In this document: piece after piece, positions 9,501-17,644 of the stretch
Position numbering within the stretch: position 1 is the stretch's first letter
How the letters are laid out: each line of letters starts with the position of its first letter
From: Candidatus Poseidoniales archaeon
Lineage (GTDB): Archaea > Thermoplasmatota > Poseidoniia > Poseidoniales > Thalassarchaeaceae
DNA: 56,903 nt
Direction of reading: 5' to 3'
Assembly: GCA_012959435.1 (NCBI GenBank)
Contig: DUDF01000172.1
Location: forward strand, 1 to 56,903
Notes under the pieces: generated by a model
Told to the model about the DNA's origin: nothing
The model's database searches: none
What the model saw: the letters and a program-made list of their open reading frames with translations, nothing else
Made by a program: the position numbers and the translations under genes

Positions 9501-12500
9501 TTACAACAATTGATAGGACACCTGACTCGACATCGCTATCGGTATTCTCTAGGTTTGGAGGATTACTCTCCACCGACTGTTCGTCCACAGAACTACTCAG
9601 CACAGGTTGCTCCTCTTGTGGGTTTGCTTGCTCTTCTCTTCCCCCACCCATACTGGCGATGTAACTAATCATGTGATTTAGTGTTGGGTGTTCACGTAAC
9701 TGAAATGAATCATCAACTGGCAAGGAAAATGTCTCCCTTAAATCAGCCATTATTTCTGCCTGCTTTACTGTATCAATTCCTAATTCACCTTCTAGGTCTT
9801 GGTCCAGTTCAATGAAATCAGTAGGGTAACCTGTATGCTTTGCAACAGTTTCTACCACCTTATGAGCAAGTCCTACTGGATGTTCGCCAGCAATTGTTTC
9901 AGTAACAGTTTGACTTACTAGCACAGTAGGGGGGGTCTCTTCAGCGACCGCTTTCACTTCCTCTTTTGGTATCACATCGGGTTGCGATGGGGCTGATTTC
10001 AGAGGCATTGTTGATGGAAGGGTAGAATCGGGTTGTGCATCTTGCTTGGAAACCTGCCAATCACTACCTTCAACGCCACCTATCAATGAATCATCAGGGG
10101 CAATGTATGCAACTAATTTTCGCTTCAATAAGCGTAATTCGACATCATCTCCTGCTTGACGTACTGCCCATTTCTCAACACTTTCTCTATCAACTCTATT
10201 GAGAGTTCTAGCAATTCGTTTGAACATTGTCAGAGCAATTTGACTGCCAAATCCTGCGGCATGACGAAGCATGTATTCAACATCATATTCTCCACCTTCA
10301 GAAAGTCGGAGGTTTCCTAATGCAGGATCTGGTTGTTGGAAGTTAGCAATCGGTGGTAACCGACCTGATGCTAGACCATACAATCCGGTGGCATCTTCAA
10401 CACCAACACCCATCGGATGACCTGTGAATCCCTTGGTATTGGTTATGATTAAACTCTCAGCAGAGTCCTTGAAAGCACCTCTAAGAGATTCAATCTCAGC
10501 AGCAGCCGAACCGCCTCTAGGAGGAGTGAATGGTTCATGTGACATGAAAGTCGTTTTAGGTGCGATCTCATGTCTATCAATTCCCCAACGGTTTTCCATA
10601 TCGGTCACGAACTCATCAAAAGTTGATGCTACATGTGCAACATCTAGCCTTGTAGGATGGTATGCCGAATTTCCGATATGAGCACCTAATAATTCTGCGT
10701 ATGGAACTACTCCCCTCTCATCAGCATGAGTTGATTTCTCAACTACGAAGGCAGCCCCACCCATACCAAGCAACATGCCGTTGCGTCTGACATCAAATGG
10801 TAACGCTACTTCTTCCACTACATTACCCATTGAATGGGCACCTGCAGCAGCAAAACCTGCACCGATCCATTCCATCAAATCGTCACCGGTGGAATCGTCG
10901 CCGCTGATTACAATCACTCTGTCACAGCGACCTGAGTCTAACCAATCCTCAGCGATTGCAAAGGCGGCTGGAGTAGAGGCACATGCGTTATTGATGGCCA
11001 AATTCGGGCCACGCGCCCCAATCCATTGAGCGAACTGTGCGTGCCCCATTGTTAGAATTTGGAGTAAGAATTTTCTATCAAAAGTGCCGTTTTTGTCAGC
11101 CCCATTATTCAGTGCGTGCCGCATGGCCATACCTATGCCAGGGAATACTGAGGCGAAAATCACGCCAGTTCTTTCACGAATTGAGTTGGGAAGATTCCAC
11201 CCTCTTACTAATCTCTTACCAGCACTACTCACCTGTTCGACAGGTAGGAGTGGGAGTGCTGCATCTTTGAGAGCCTCCAATCCAGCAGCAAAAGAAAGAG
11301 TAGTGGAAACATCCATTGCCGCCACTATTTTAGGATCAATCCCATATTGCTCCGCCAAATCAAAGTAGCCACCAACTCCTGCTAGTTGAGGTATGCTAGC
11401 AAAGGATTCACAGGGTAAAAATTCAGCTCTTCCATCAGGATGTTTAACGATTCTAACCATGTTTTTGTCGAGTAAACGCTGTTTGATATCATCGGGTAAT
11501 TCAGTGATGAAATTCTCTCCAGCAATTATTCTCTCTAATGCATCTGGCTCAAATACTTCATTCATCCCAGGAAGCCCAAGGCTTACTCCTGTCACAACAT
11601 AGGGATTGATTCTTCGTTCAGCATGGGGGTCTGAAGAGACTACAACATTTGTTGCACCTTTCACCTTTTGAGAAACTGTGAATCCACTAGGAGGGGCTAT
11701 CACCCACTCGTTTAGGGCTGCTAAGGTTGTTAATTGCTCAGCGTCAGCAGGACCTGAAACTGATGCCTCAGAAGCGATGCTTGCTAGTAAATCAGGTAAT
11801 GTTTCATCAGTAATCCCAAGGGCCAAAAGATGGAGTTCACCTTTGATGAGGCGAGCGGGATAGCCAGTAATATCTGAAATACGGCTTGCAAGGTAACCCT
11901 CTTTGTCAACAACCTGTTGGACCGCATGGTGCCCTCCATCAATCACAATTGTTTGCGATTGGGTATTCTGAGAGGTTGTGGCCATTTGACTATTTGAGGA
12001 ACTTACCGGTAGTGGCCTAGCGCGAACCCTTAATTCTTCCATCTGTTCACTGCTGATTGAAGAAGAATCATCATTAACAATTCCATTTTTCTGCCACACC
12101 TCAATGGGTCCAGCCCTGAATCCTTCAGTGAGGCGGCTTGAATCGACAGAGTACATTGACGGTAATCGTCCTGAAAGTGCGCATACTGCCAGGGAAGAAA
12201 GGAATGATGCTACACCCCCAACCTTTGGGTGGTTTGTGTTGGTAACAACCTTTGATTGTCCATCAAGAATCTGCTCAGCAAAAAGAGATAACGCCCGTTT
12301 TGGTCCAACCTCTATGAATAAGCGTCCACCTCGGCCATACATCTCTTGAATCTGCCCAGTCCATTCTACTGCAGATGACATCTGTGGCGCCAATTGATTT
12401 AGGATTGCATCGTGAACGGTTTCACCATCCCCCAGACTTTCGGGATAGAATTTCCCATCATAGTTGGCAGTGATAGGAATTGAAGGTAATGACAACTCTA

Positions 12501-15060
12501 ATCCTTCGAGGAAACGATGTAGTGGTTCGTTAGCAGGAGCAACAATACGTGAATGGAATGCGTGACTTGTCTGAAGAGTAACGCATGGAATATTCATTTC
12601 TCCAAAGCGTCGAATAATATCTTGCATCGGTTCTGTTTCACCTGCGATGACAGCCATCATCGGAGAATTTTTGTTGGCAGCAATTATGTAACCATCAACC
12701 GAATCAATGACCTCCTGTATTTTCTCAAGTGGTGCAGTGACGCTCGCCATCAACCCCTTGTCCTTTACTTCCACGTTACCCATTTCAGTACCACGGGCAG
12801 CTGCAGCACGCAATGCGTCGTGGAATTTCATGATTCCAGAAACCATCAAGGCAGCGTATTCTCCCAAACTATGGCCAGCAACCATATCAGGATTGATTCC
12901 ATGCTCGCTTAGCAATCTGTAAATTGCTAAATCAGCCGTCAACATTGCTGGTTGGGTGAATTCTGTTTGCTTCAACTTCTCTTCAGCAACTTTGGCCTGC
13001 TCCTCGGTAAGGTTATCGCACAAAACAAACTCAGAAAGTTTTTCACCATCAAGAATTTCAGACATGGTTAAATCCGCTTCATCCCATGTTTCACCAATCA
13101 CTTCGAATCTCTTTGAAAGGTCTAGCGTCATACCAACATATTGACTACCTTGGCCAGGAAACATCTGTACCAATTTTGCATCGGCTGGCAATGCTTCCTC
13201 TTCAGTAATGAAAACCATCTGTTTTGCTAAGAATTCCCATTTTGATGGATCAGAGAGATTATCAGTCAATAAATCCATTCTCTTAGCCAATTGTCCCCAA
13301 TTAGTGGCGACAATACCACAACGAGCACCTTTTGCTTCAAAATCAAATGATAAATCTGAAAGTACTGCTGAGAGTCTGCGGCCTGCTGGGTCGGCATCAA
13401 AGTTTGAAAATGATGATGAAAAGAGAGTTGATTTAACTCGTTCAATTTCTGAGGCTAAAGACTCAATATCATCAGCATTCAGAAGCAATATACCTCCTTC
13501 AATCTCAAGTAATTCTTGATGGCTCATTGAAGGAGTTACAGTTGAATCAAGAACACTTGGAACAATTGGAGTTTGCACTTTAGAAAATGATTGGTCAGAA
13601 AAACTGCGAATGAGGTTTTTGTGGTGCACGGGGTCGTATTGCTCAATAGCACAATGGAAATTTGTCCCACCAAAACCAAACGCAGATACACCTGCTCGTC
13701 TGGGTGCTTTAGATTGTGGAACAGGCCAATCAGAAGATATTGTTGGAACATAAAACGGGATTTCGTCCCAGTTTACTGAAGTATTTGGTTGTTCAAATCC
13801 TGCAGATGGCGGTAAGGTTCTGTGATGAAGCGCTAAACTCGCTTTCAGTAAACCAGCCATCCCAGCAGCTGCTTTAAGGTGGCCAATCTGGCTTTTTACT
13901 GATCCTACTGCAACAAAATCACCAGCGCCACGGTCTGCAAATACCCCAGCAAGAGTTGACAACTCTGTTGCATCTCCAACCTTAGTGCTAGTACCATGGG
14001 CTTCAATTAATTCTACTGAGGACGGAGAATATCCAGCCTGCTGATACGCCCGCATCACTGCCTGCTTTTGACCTCTAGTTGACGGAGCAGTGATTCCTTT
14101 TCCTCTACCATCACTTGATGAACCGATTCCGCGAATAACGCTGTAAATTGTATCACCATCTGCTATGGCGTCCTCTAACCGCTTGAGGACTACACAACCG
14201 GCCCCTTCCCCCATTACAAATCCATTCGCACGTGCATCAAATGGACGGGAATGAAGTGGTGAGAGCGCACCGATAGCACTGAATTTAGCGTATGTCCCAG
14301 GGTCCATGGTCCGATCACTTGCCCCACACAGCATCAAATCGGTTTGACCGGTTTGTAGCATCTGACAAGCAGAGACTAATGCGGCAAAAGTCGACGCACA
14401 AGCAGCATCAGCACTGAAATTTGGTCCTTGTAAGTCAAGCAAGTTGGCCACTCGGCCAGCAACTACATTGGCTAGTTCCCCAGCCATTGTATCTTCATCA
14501 ATACGTGGTGTACCCTCAGTGATTGCATCTTTGAATTGTTCACTACTTGTTGCTGGCATACCAGCTTCAACTGCCTTTCTTGCAATTTGATCTGCGTAAA
14601 CACGCTTACTTGACTGTACTCGATTTTCCCCACCTAAGGCATTAGCGAAAATTACGCCACAACGAGCATTTGGGAGTTGTAAACGACTATTTTCACCTAT
14701 GTAACCAGCATCTTCCAACGCTGCTGCTGAAACCTCAACAGCCCACAATTGGGTATCATCAATTTGAGATAGTGTTCCTGGCGGTTGTTTCCAACGCCTC
14801 CAATCAAACTCAAAATCTTCAACAAAGGCCCCAATCTTAGAGTAGGTTTTGCCTTCTATTGCACTACCTGGCTCACCTTCAACCCAAAAATCGTCTGGGT
14901 TCCACCTATCATGAGGCACTTCACGAATTGCAACTTTAGCATTCAACACATTATCCCAAAATGCGTCAATATCTGGTGCATCTGGTAAAAGAGCGGACTG
15001 ACCTACAATCGCAATCGGTGCGAAAGGTTGTTGGGGGACTTCATCCAGTTGTTCAGTCAT
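6571..15060 (-). CDS. Type I iterative fatty-acid/polyketide megasynthase, KS-AT-KS'-ACP-ACP-KR-DH
   Basis: KS1: SADAACAS, EAHGTST, IGHLKAAAG. AT: FPGQGSQ, GHSLGEYAAL, AFHSR. KS2: INNACAS, MSHEPFTPPRGG, TGHPMGVG. Two ACP-like units: DLEGELGIDTVKQAEIMAD. KR: FIVSGGGSGVT, IHGAG, TSIAGRFGNGGQVDYAAAN. DH: LEDHAIDDVPYHPG, FFHGPRFQ. Confidence 0.92.
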   Translation of the reverse strand: MTEQLDEVPQQPFAPIAIVGQSALLPDAPDIDAFWDNVLNAKVAIREVPHDRWNPDDFWVEGEPGSAIEGKTYSKIGAFVEDFEFDWRRWKQPPGTLSQIDDTQLWAVEVSAAALEDAGYIGENSRLQLPNARCGVIFANALGGENRVQSSKRVYADQIARKAVEAGMPATSSEQFKDAITEGTPRIDEDTMAGELANVVAGRVANLLDLQGPNFSADAACASTFAALVSACQMLQTGQTDLMLCGASDRTMDPGTYAKFSAIGALSPLHSRPFDARANGFVMGEGAGCVVLKRLEDAIADGDTIYSVIRGIGSSSDGRGKGITAPSTRGQKQAVMRAYQQAGYSPSSVELIEAHGTSTKVGDATELSTLAGVFADRGAGDFVAVGSVKSQIGHLKAAAGMAGLLKASLALHHRTLPPSAGFEQPNTSVNWDEIPFYVPTISSDWPVPQSKAPRRAGVSAFGFGGTNFHCAIEQYDPVHHKNLIRSFSDQSFSKVQTPIVPSVLDSTVTPSMSHQELLEIEGGILLLNADDIESLASEIERVKSTLFSSSFSNFDADPAGRRLSAVLSDLSFDFEAKGARCGIVATNWGQLAKRMDLLTDNLSDPSKWEFLAKQMVFITEEEALPADAKLVQMFPGQGSQYVGMTLDLSKRFEVIGETWDEADLTMSEILDGEKLSEFVLCDNLTEEQAKVAEEKLKQTEFTQPAMLTADLAIYRLLSEHGINPDMVAGHSLGEYAALMVSGIMKFHDALRAAAARGTEMGNVEVKDKGLMASVTAPLEKIQEVIDSVDGYIIAANKNSPMMAVIAGETEPMQDIIRRFGEMNIPCVTLQTSHAFHSRIVAPANEPLHRFLEGLELSLPSIPITANYDGKFYPESLGDGETVHDAILNQLAPQMSSAVEWTGQIQEMYGRGGRLFIEVGPKRALSLFAEQILDGQSKVVTNTNHPKVGGVASFLSSLAVCALSGRLPSMYSVDSSRLTEGFRAGPIEVWQKNGIVNDDSSSISSEQMEELRVRARPLPVSSSNSQMATTSQNTQSQTIVIDGGHHAVQQVVDKEGYLASRISDITGYPARLIKGELHLLALGITDETLPDLLASIASEASVSGPADAEQLTTLAALNEWVIAPPSGFTVSQKVKGATNVVVSSDPHAERRINPYVVTGVSLGLPGMNEVFEPDALERIIAGENFITELPDDIKQRLLDKNMVRIVKHPDGRAEFLPCESFASIPQLAGVGGYFDLAEQYGIDPKIVAAMDVSTTLSFAAGLEALKDAALPLLPVEQVSSAGKRLVRGWNLPNSIRERTGVIFASVFPGIGMAMRHALNNGADKNGTFDRKFLLQILTMGHAQFAQWIGARGPNLAINNACASTPAAFAIAEDWLDSGRCDRVIVISGDDSTGDDLMEWIGAGFAAAGAHSMGNVVEEVALPFDVRRNGMLLGMGGAAFVVEKSTHADERGVVPYAELLGAHIGNSAYHPTRLDVAHVASTFDEFVTDMENRWGIDRHEIAPKTTFMSHEPFTPPRGGSAAAEIESLRGAFKDSAESLIITNTKGFTGHPMGVGVEDATGLYGLASGRLPPIANFQQPDPALGNLRLSEGGEYDVEYMLRHAAGFGSQIALTMFKRIARTLNRVDRESVEKWAVRQAGDDVELRLLKRKLVAYIAPDDSLIGGVEGSDWQVSKQDAQPDSTLPSTMPLKSAPSQPDVIPKEEVKAVAEETPPTVLVSQTVTETIAGEHPVGLAHKVVETVAKHTGYPTDFIELDQDLEGELGIDTVKQAEIMADLRETFSLPVDDSFQLREHPTLNHMISYIASMGGGREEQANPQEEQPVLSSSVDEQSVESNPPNLENTDSDVESGVLSIVVRHTGYPEDFLELDQDLEGELGIDTVKQAEIMADCREQFSLPVDESFQLRDYPTLAHMISYIVSMRGGEPADNVVIVDSEPEKKEVAPDKSELVVVEPPSPQISVESTVRRWVVEVEEADESESHPIDMAGSYIIVTDDSWGLGNAICQQLESSGSEAVRLMLDPSITSNIKIEKDGEIDIIRLDPGNRDHLSQFGDIISDLDIVGVIHTAPCTLAGIAWAEVTSQQQTQMVCHGLFGVLQQIDAKLADRSDGIVCSISALDGRHGNGGYRFNPLGAGAHGIVKSFGRERPNIRARAIDVAPELLVDADKLASTILSEIERMGPRELGIDGDGRRWQVCIYDEAHESEPQSLKSDDVFIVSGGGSGVTAACIVGLAQANRGIGCHFALLGRTKLDGSLSSLADASEETLLQMKKELRIQMQGDSKSGKVTIVDWEKAWSKIKRSIDIHKTLSDIEESGNTATYHACNVTVSKQVRKVIKKLKKRRSPITGIIHGAGIEDSKMVADKDWDTFNNVMSVKVDGWQSLVNAVKDHSSELRYCCAFTSIAGRFGNGGQVDYAAANCILDAEMSRLAHTDSEPHAVALAWTGWQDVGMATRGSIERVFEEAGIETVSVEKGVSLFVDEVMRGGKRRVVLAGSLGVLNDDGSDREPPQRLPHDVSELLADAKRFPFVDKVVAHQPFDSLSYECTIDVNSYPFLEDHAIDDVPYHPGVMALEMFSQGAQLLWPPCSVIGFAGVRFGLPIKLLKPEQKLRVVSEFSHQNSENVWVKCRLESDLINKSGEIFGEPRIHHRCLVRMLKKDAGRGLLKLPSIGTPSRGGVVLGSDFVYQRFFHGPRFQSHGGILSGCSIDEMFGADGIALSRHQLPNTNQFSSEEVTLESQPMLIEACFQNAGMVAMEIDGLQSLPVGIEMLELIRTPEKTDSLRMRALRRGAEDDGVTVHDCLVVNQDGKPVVSMKGLRLKGMAPISESDSFSLNRN

Positions 15061-15069
15061 ATTACCACC

Positions 15070-15861
15070 TCAATCTGAGATACTGTCTGGTACCATAATG
15101 CTGGAATAACCTGCATCAACATGAATGATTTGTCCTGTTACTCCTGATGACAACGGCGATGATAACCAAGTTGCGCATCCTGCAACATCTTTCTGTGTGA
15201 CATTTCGACGTAATGGTGAGTTTCTCTCAACATGGTCTAAAATATCATCAAATCCAGGGATGCCTCCTGCGGCTAAGGTTTTGATTGGCCCCGATGAAAT
15301 CGCATTCACTCGATGGCCATCTGGGCCAACATGATTTGCAAGTTCGCGAGTCCATGCTTCTAATGCCGCTTTTGCTATACTCATCACCCCGTAGTTTGGA
15401 ACCCACCTAGTTGAGGCAGCATAGGTTAGAGTGATTGTTGATGAGTTAGGGGCAAGATGTGGCAAAGCATAGCGCATTACTCTTTGTAATGAATGAGCAC
15501 TGATTGTCAATGCTGTGTTTATCGGGTCATTTTCCACGAATAACACTGGTCGGTCAAAACATGGGCGCGGAGCAAATCCAATGGCATGAATGACAATATC
15601 CGCTTTTGCACCAGGGTTTGCATTTTGCCATTCTGTGAAAAATTCGGCTGTTAATTCATTGGTTTCAACATCAATTGGGTAAAATGCTTCGATATTATCT
15701 AATTTCTCTTTCAATTGAAATACACGGCTCATAAATCGCTTCTGAAAACCAAGAATTAACTTGCATCCAGCAGCTGATAATTGCTCGCAAATAGCCCATG
15801 CAATGCTTTCTTCGCTAGCCACACCGAATACTAGTGCAGTTTTTCCCTTTAGTTCCAACAT
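15070..15861 (-). CDS. fabI: Enoyl-[ACP] reductase, FabI-type (NADH); ORF track extends to 15945, MLELKGKTALVFGV start preferred
   Basis: LKGKTALVFGVASEESIAWAICEQL...LTYAASTRWVPNYGVMSIAKAALEAWTRELA (FabI Tyr-x6-Tyr-x6-Lys pattern)...VNAISSGPIKTLAAGGI. Confidence 0.9.
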   Translation of the reverse strand: MLELKGKTALVFGVASEESIAWAICEQLSAAGCKLILGFQKRFMSRVFQLKEKLDNIEAFYPIDVETNELTAEFFTEWQNANPGAKADIVIHAIGFAPRPCFDRPVLFVENDPINTALTISAHSLQRVMRYALPHLAPNSSTITLTYAASTRWVPNYGVMSIAKAALEAWTRELANHVGPDGHRVNAISSGPIKTLAAGGIPGFDDILDHVERNSPLRRNVTQKDVAGCATWLSSPLSSGVTGQIIHVDAGYSSIMVPDSISD

Positions 15862-15973
15862 AAAAGCACCTGTTTCTACCAACATCGGTTCGCCGGCGAA
15901 GGCGCCTTCAAGACCTTTGCCTACTCTGTGAGCCAAGAGCGTCATTCACTAGGGGATGTAAGTATCCCAAAAA

Positions 15974-16006
15974 TGTGCCATATGCACACCTATTTGAGTG
16001 CAAATA
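15974..16006. promoter_or_regulatory. Two adjacent short dyads (TGTGC-CATAT-GCACA and TATTTG-AGTG-CAAATA) upstream of the fabI/megasynthase/PPTase operon
   Basis: Perfect inverted repeats read from sequence, in the region expected to hold the operon promoter. Confidence 0.35.
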
Positions 16007-16013
16007 TCAAAAT

Positions 16014-16030
16014 CCCGACCGTAGGTCGGG
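16014..16030. terminator. Hairpin CCCGACC-GTA-GGTCGGG, probable terminator of the minus-strand TatD-like gene
   Basis: Perfect 7-bp stem with 3-nt loop, followed on the minus strand by ATTTTG; lies ~95 bp downstream of the 16124 stop. Confidence 0.5.
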
Positions 16031-16123
16031 TTGAAACTCTTGGGAAATAGCAAAAAAACAGAAATTTAACACATCATATTCAAAATAATTCAAATTATGA
16101 TGATATTGATCGATGATATGACT

Positions 16124-17005
16124 TCACTCGTACTCACCATACAAAGCCTCAGGCAGATCAATATGGATTGCACTCAACACGGCTTCTGCATCTAATCCCC
16201 TACCGATTAGAGAGGTTGCAAGAGCTTGGGACCTACGAGGTACGGTCTTTGGACCTAATACTGCACCTGGTCTACGTGGGTCATCCATGTAGTCAGTCTC
16301 CATTAGGAACCCGCCTTCATTTTGCCATATTGTATCAGAAATATCCTTGATTGAGTCACGGCCAACTACTACAGATGAAGTCAAGCCATGGGTGAAATTT
16401 TTACTGATGTCTGCATCTGCGTGGTGGTGAATCGCGCCAAATCTAGGGAACCCTACGTGGTCACAAATCTTAGCAATTTCACGATTAGTTTTCTCACCGT
16501 TTGCGTCGAGATGAAGTTGGGCAGGAACATTTGCCCTTTTACACATTGAAAGCACTTCAATCAAAATCTCATCAGCCTGGTCTAATACTTCATCGCCAAC
16601 ATCCCAGTGAGGCCGCCCCACTTCACCAACCCCTACCGCTAAATTTTCTTCACAGAATTCGATTGCTAATTCGACTGCTTGAAGATGTAATTCATTTGAT
16701 TTTTCAACCCCTAGTGATGCACACTGATGGACCCATGAAGCGGGGTGAGGGCCCAGTACTACCCGAACTCTCAAGTCACATTCCAAGCGAACTTGCTCGG
16801 CCATTGCTACAGTATCTTCGTATGCCTTTCGTACACCCTCTACATTATTTGGGAGGTTATCAAAATCTGGCTTGTGAACTAATACCAAATCAGTACCGCC
16901 AACACGCTGGAAATCGGCCGCTGCATCAAGATAACGCCCAACTCTATCCAAATGGAAATGGTTGTCTAAAATAGGGCCATTCCACTGCCCATCAACAAGA
17001 GTCAT
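16124..17005 (-). CDS. TatD-like / COG1099-type metal-dependent hydrolase
   Basis: ILDNHFHLDRVGRY (HxH), VGVGEVGRPHWD, AQLHLDANGE, FGAIHHHAD, FLMETDYMDDPRRPGAVLGPKTVPRR. Confidence 0.8.
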   Translation of the reverse strand: MTLVDGQWNGPILDNHFHLDRVGRYLDAAADFQRVGGTDLVLVHKPDFDNLPNNVEGVRKAYEDTVAMAEQVRLECDLRVRVVLGPHPASWVHQCASLGVEKSNELHLQAVELAIEFCEENLAVGVGEVGRPHWDVGDEVLDQADEILIEVLSMCKRANVPAQLHLDANGEKTNREIAKICDHVGFPRFGAIHHHADADISKNFTHGLTSSVVVGRDSIKDISDTIWQNEGGFLMETDYMDDPRRPGAVLGPKTVPRRSQALATSLIGRGLDAEAVLSAIHIDLPEALYGEYE

Positions 17006-17014
17006 TGAGACACC

Positions 17015-17644
17015 TCACGATTCTTCTTCTTCCTCTACTACTTCAAGCGCGGCTTCTTCAGGCTCTGAATCAACTTTTTCTTCAGTCTCATTAGATTTCA
17101 CTAATACTTCCACGAATAGATTCTCGGAATCAAATCTTGTGCCCCAATGTGTTGCCGCCATCTCAACCAAATTTTTGTGCCTAGCACCAAGTGCAATTCC
17201 AATTCCGTTTGAAAAAAATAGTAAATCCATCTCGTGTAACTCATCACTAATGCGAATGCACTCAAGACGCCCATCAACCTCAAAATCAGGATAATATTCT
17301 GAAACCTGGTCAGTTCTAAGTGGCTGACCATAGTCAAACGAAACTACAAGAGGCCCTTTCTCAGTAGTAATCCCTTCATCGGGCCGGCCTAATCTGAGTA
17401 ACATTTCACGAGCTGCTGCCCAAGCAACCTCTGAATGATTCGTACCGTGTACTACCAGCCTACCTTCTTCGTCGACTAAAAGAGTTGCACGTGGGTTCTT
17501 GAGAGCCAGTATGACATACTTGCCGCTCTTCTTCCCCCCAAGTGAATTAATGACCTCTTCGGCCTCAAATGGTTGAGGGGCTGTGAACCGAACTAATTGG
17601 TTCTCTACCCTAACTTTGACTGCACTTCGACGACCCATTATCAC
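17015..17644 (-). CDS. Divergent TATA-binding-protein-fold protein (two TBP-like half repeats plus acidic tail)
   Basis: KVRVENQLVRFTAPQPFEAEEV...YVILALKNPRATLLVDEEGRLVVHGTNHSEVAWAAAREMLLRLG resembles TBP repeat 1; VSFDYGQPL...DLLFFSNGIGIALGARHKNLVEMA resembles repeat 2; C-terminal EEEEES. Confidence 0.55.
   Translation of the reverse strand: MIMGRRSAVKVRVENQLVRFTAPQPFEAEEVINSLGGKKSGKYVILALKNPRATLLVDEEGRLVVHGTNHSEVAWAAAREMLLRLGRPDEGITTEKGPLVVSFDYGQPLRTDQVSEYYPDFEVDGRLECIRISDELHEMDLLFFSNGIGIALGARHKNLVEMAATHWGTRFDSENLFVEVLVKSNETEEKVDSEPEEAALEVVEEEEES

Noticed and set aside
9431-9771. Sequencing error as explanation for GIDT in the ACPs
   Set aside because: The same Thr (ACA) occurs in both ACP copies, whose flanking DNA differs, so an independent double error is unlikely.
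6692-14988. Numerous + strand ORFs of 60-146 aa inside the megasynthase
   Set aside because: All are antisense shadows of a single 8.5-kb coding frame with clear domain motifs; no recognisable domains in their translations.
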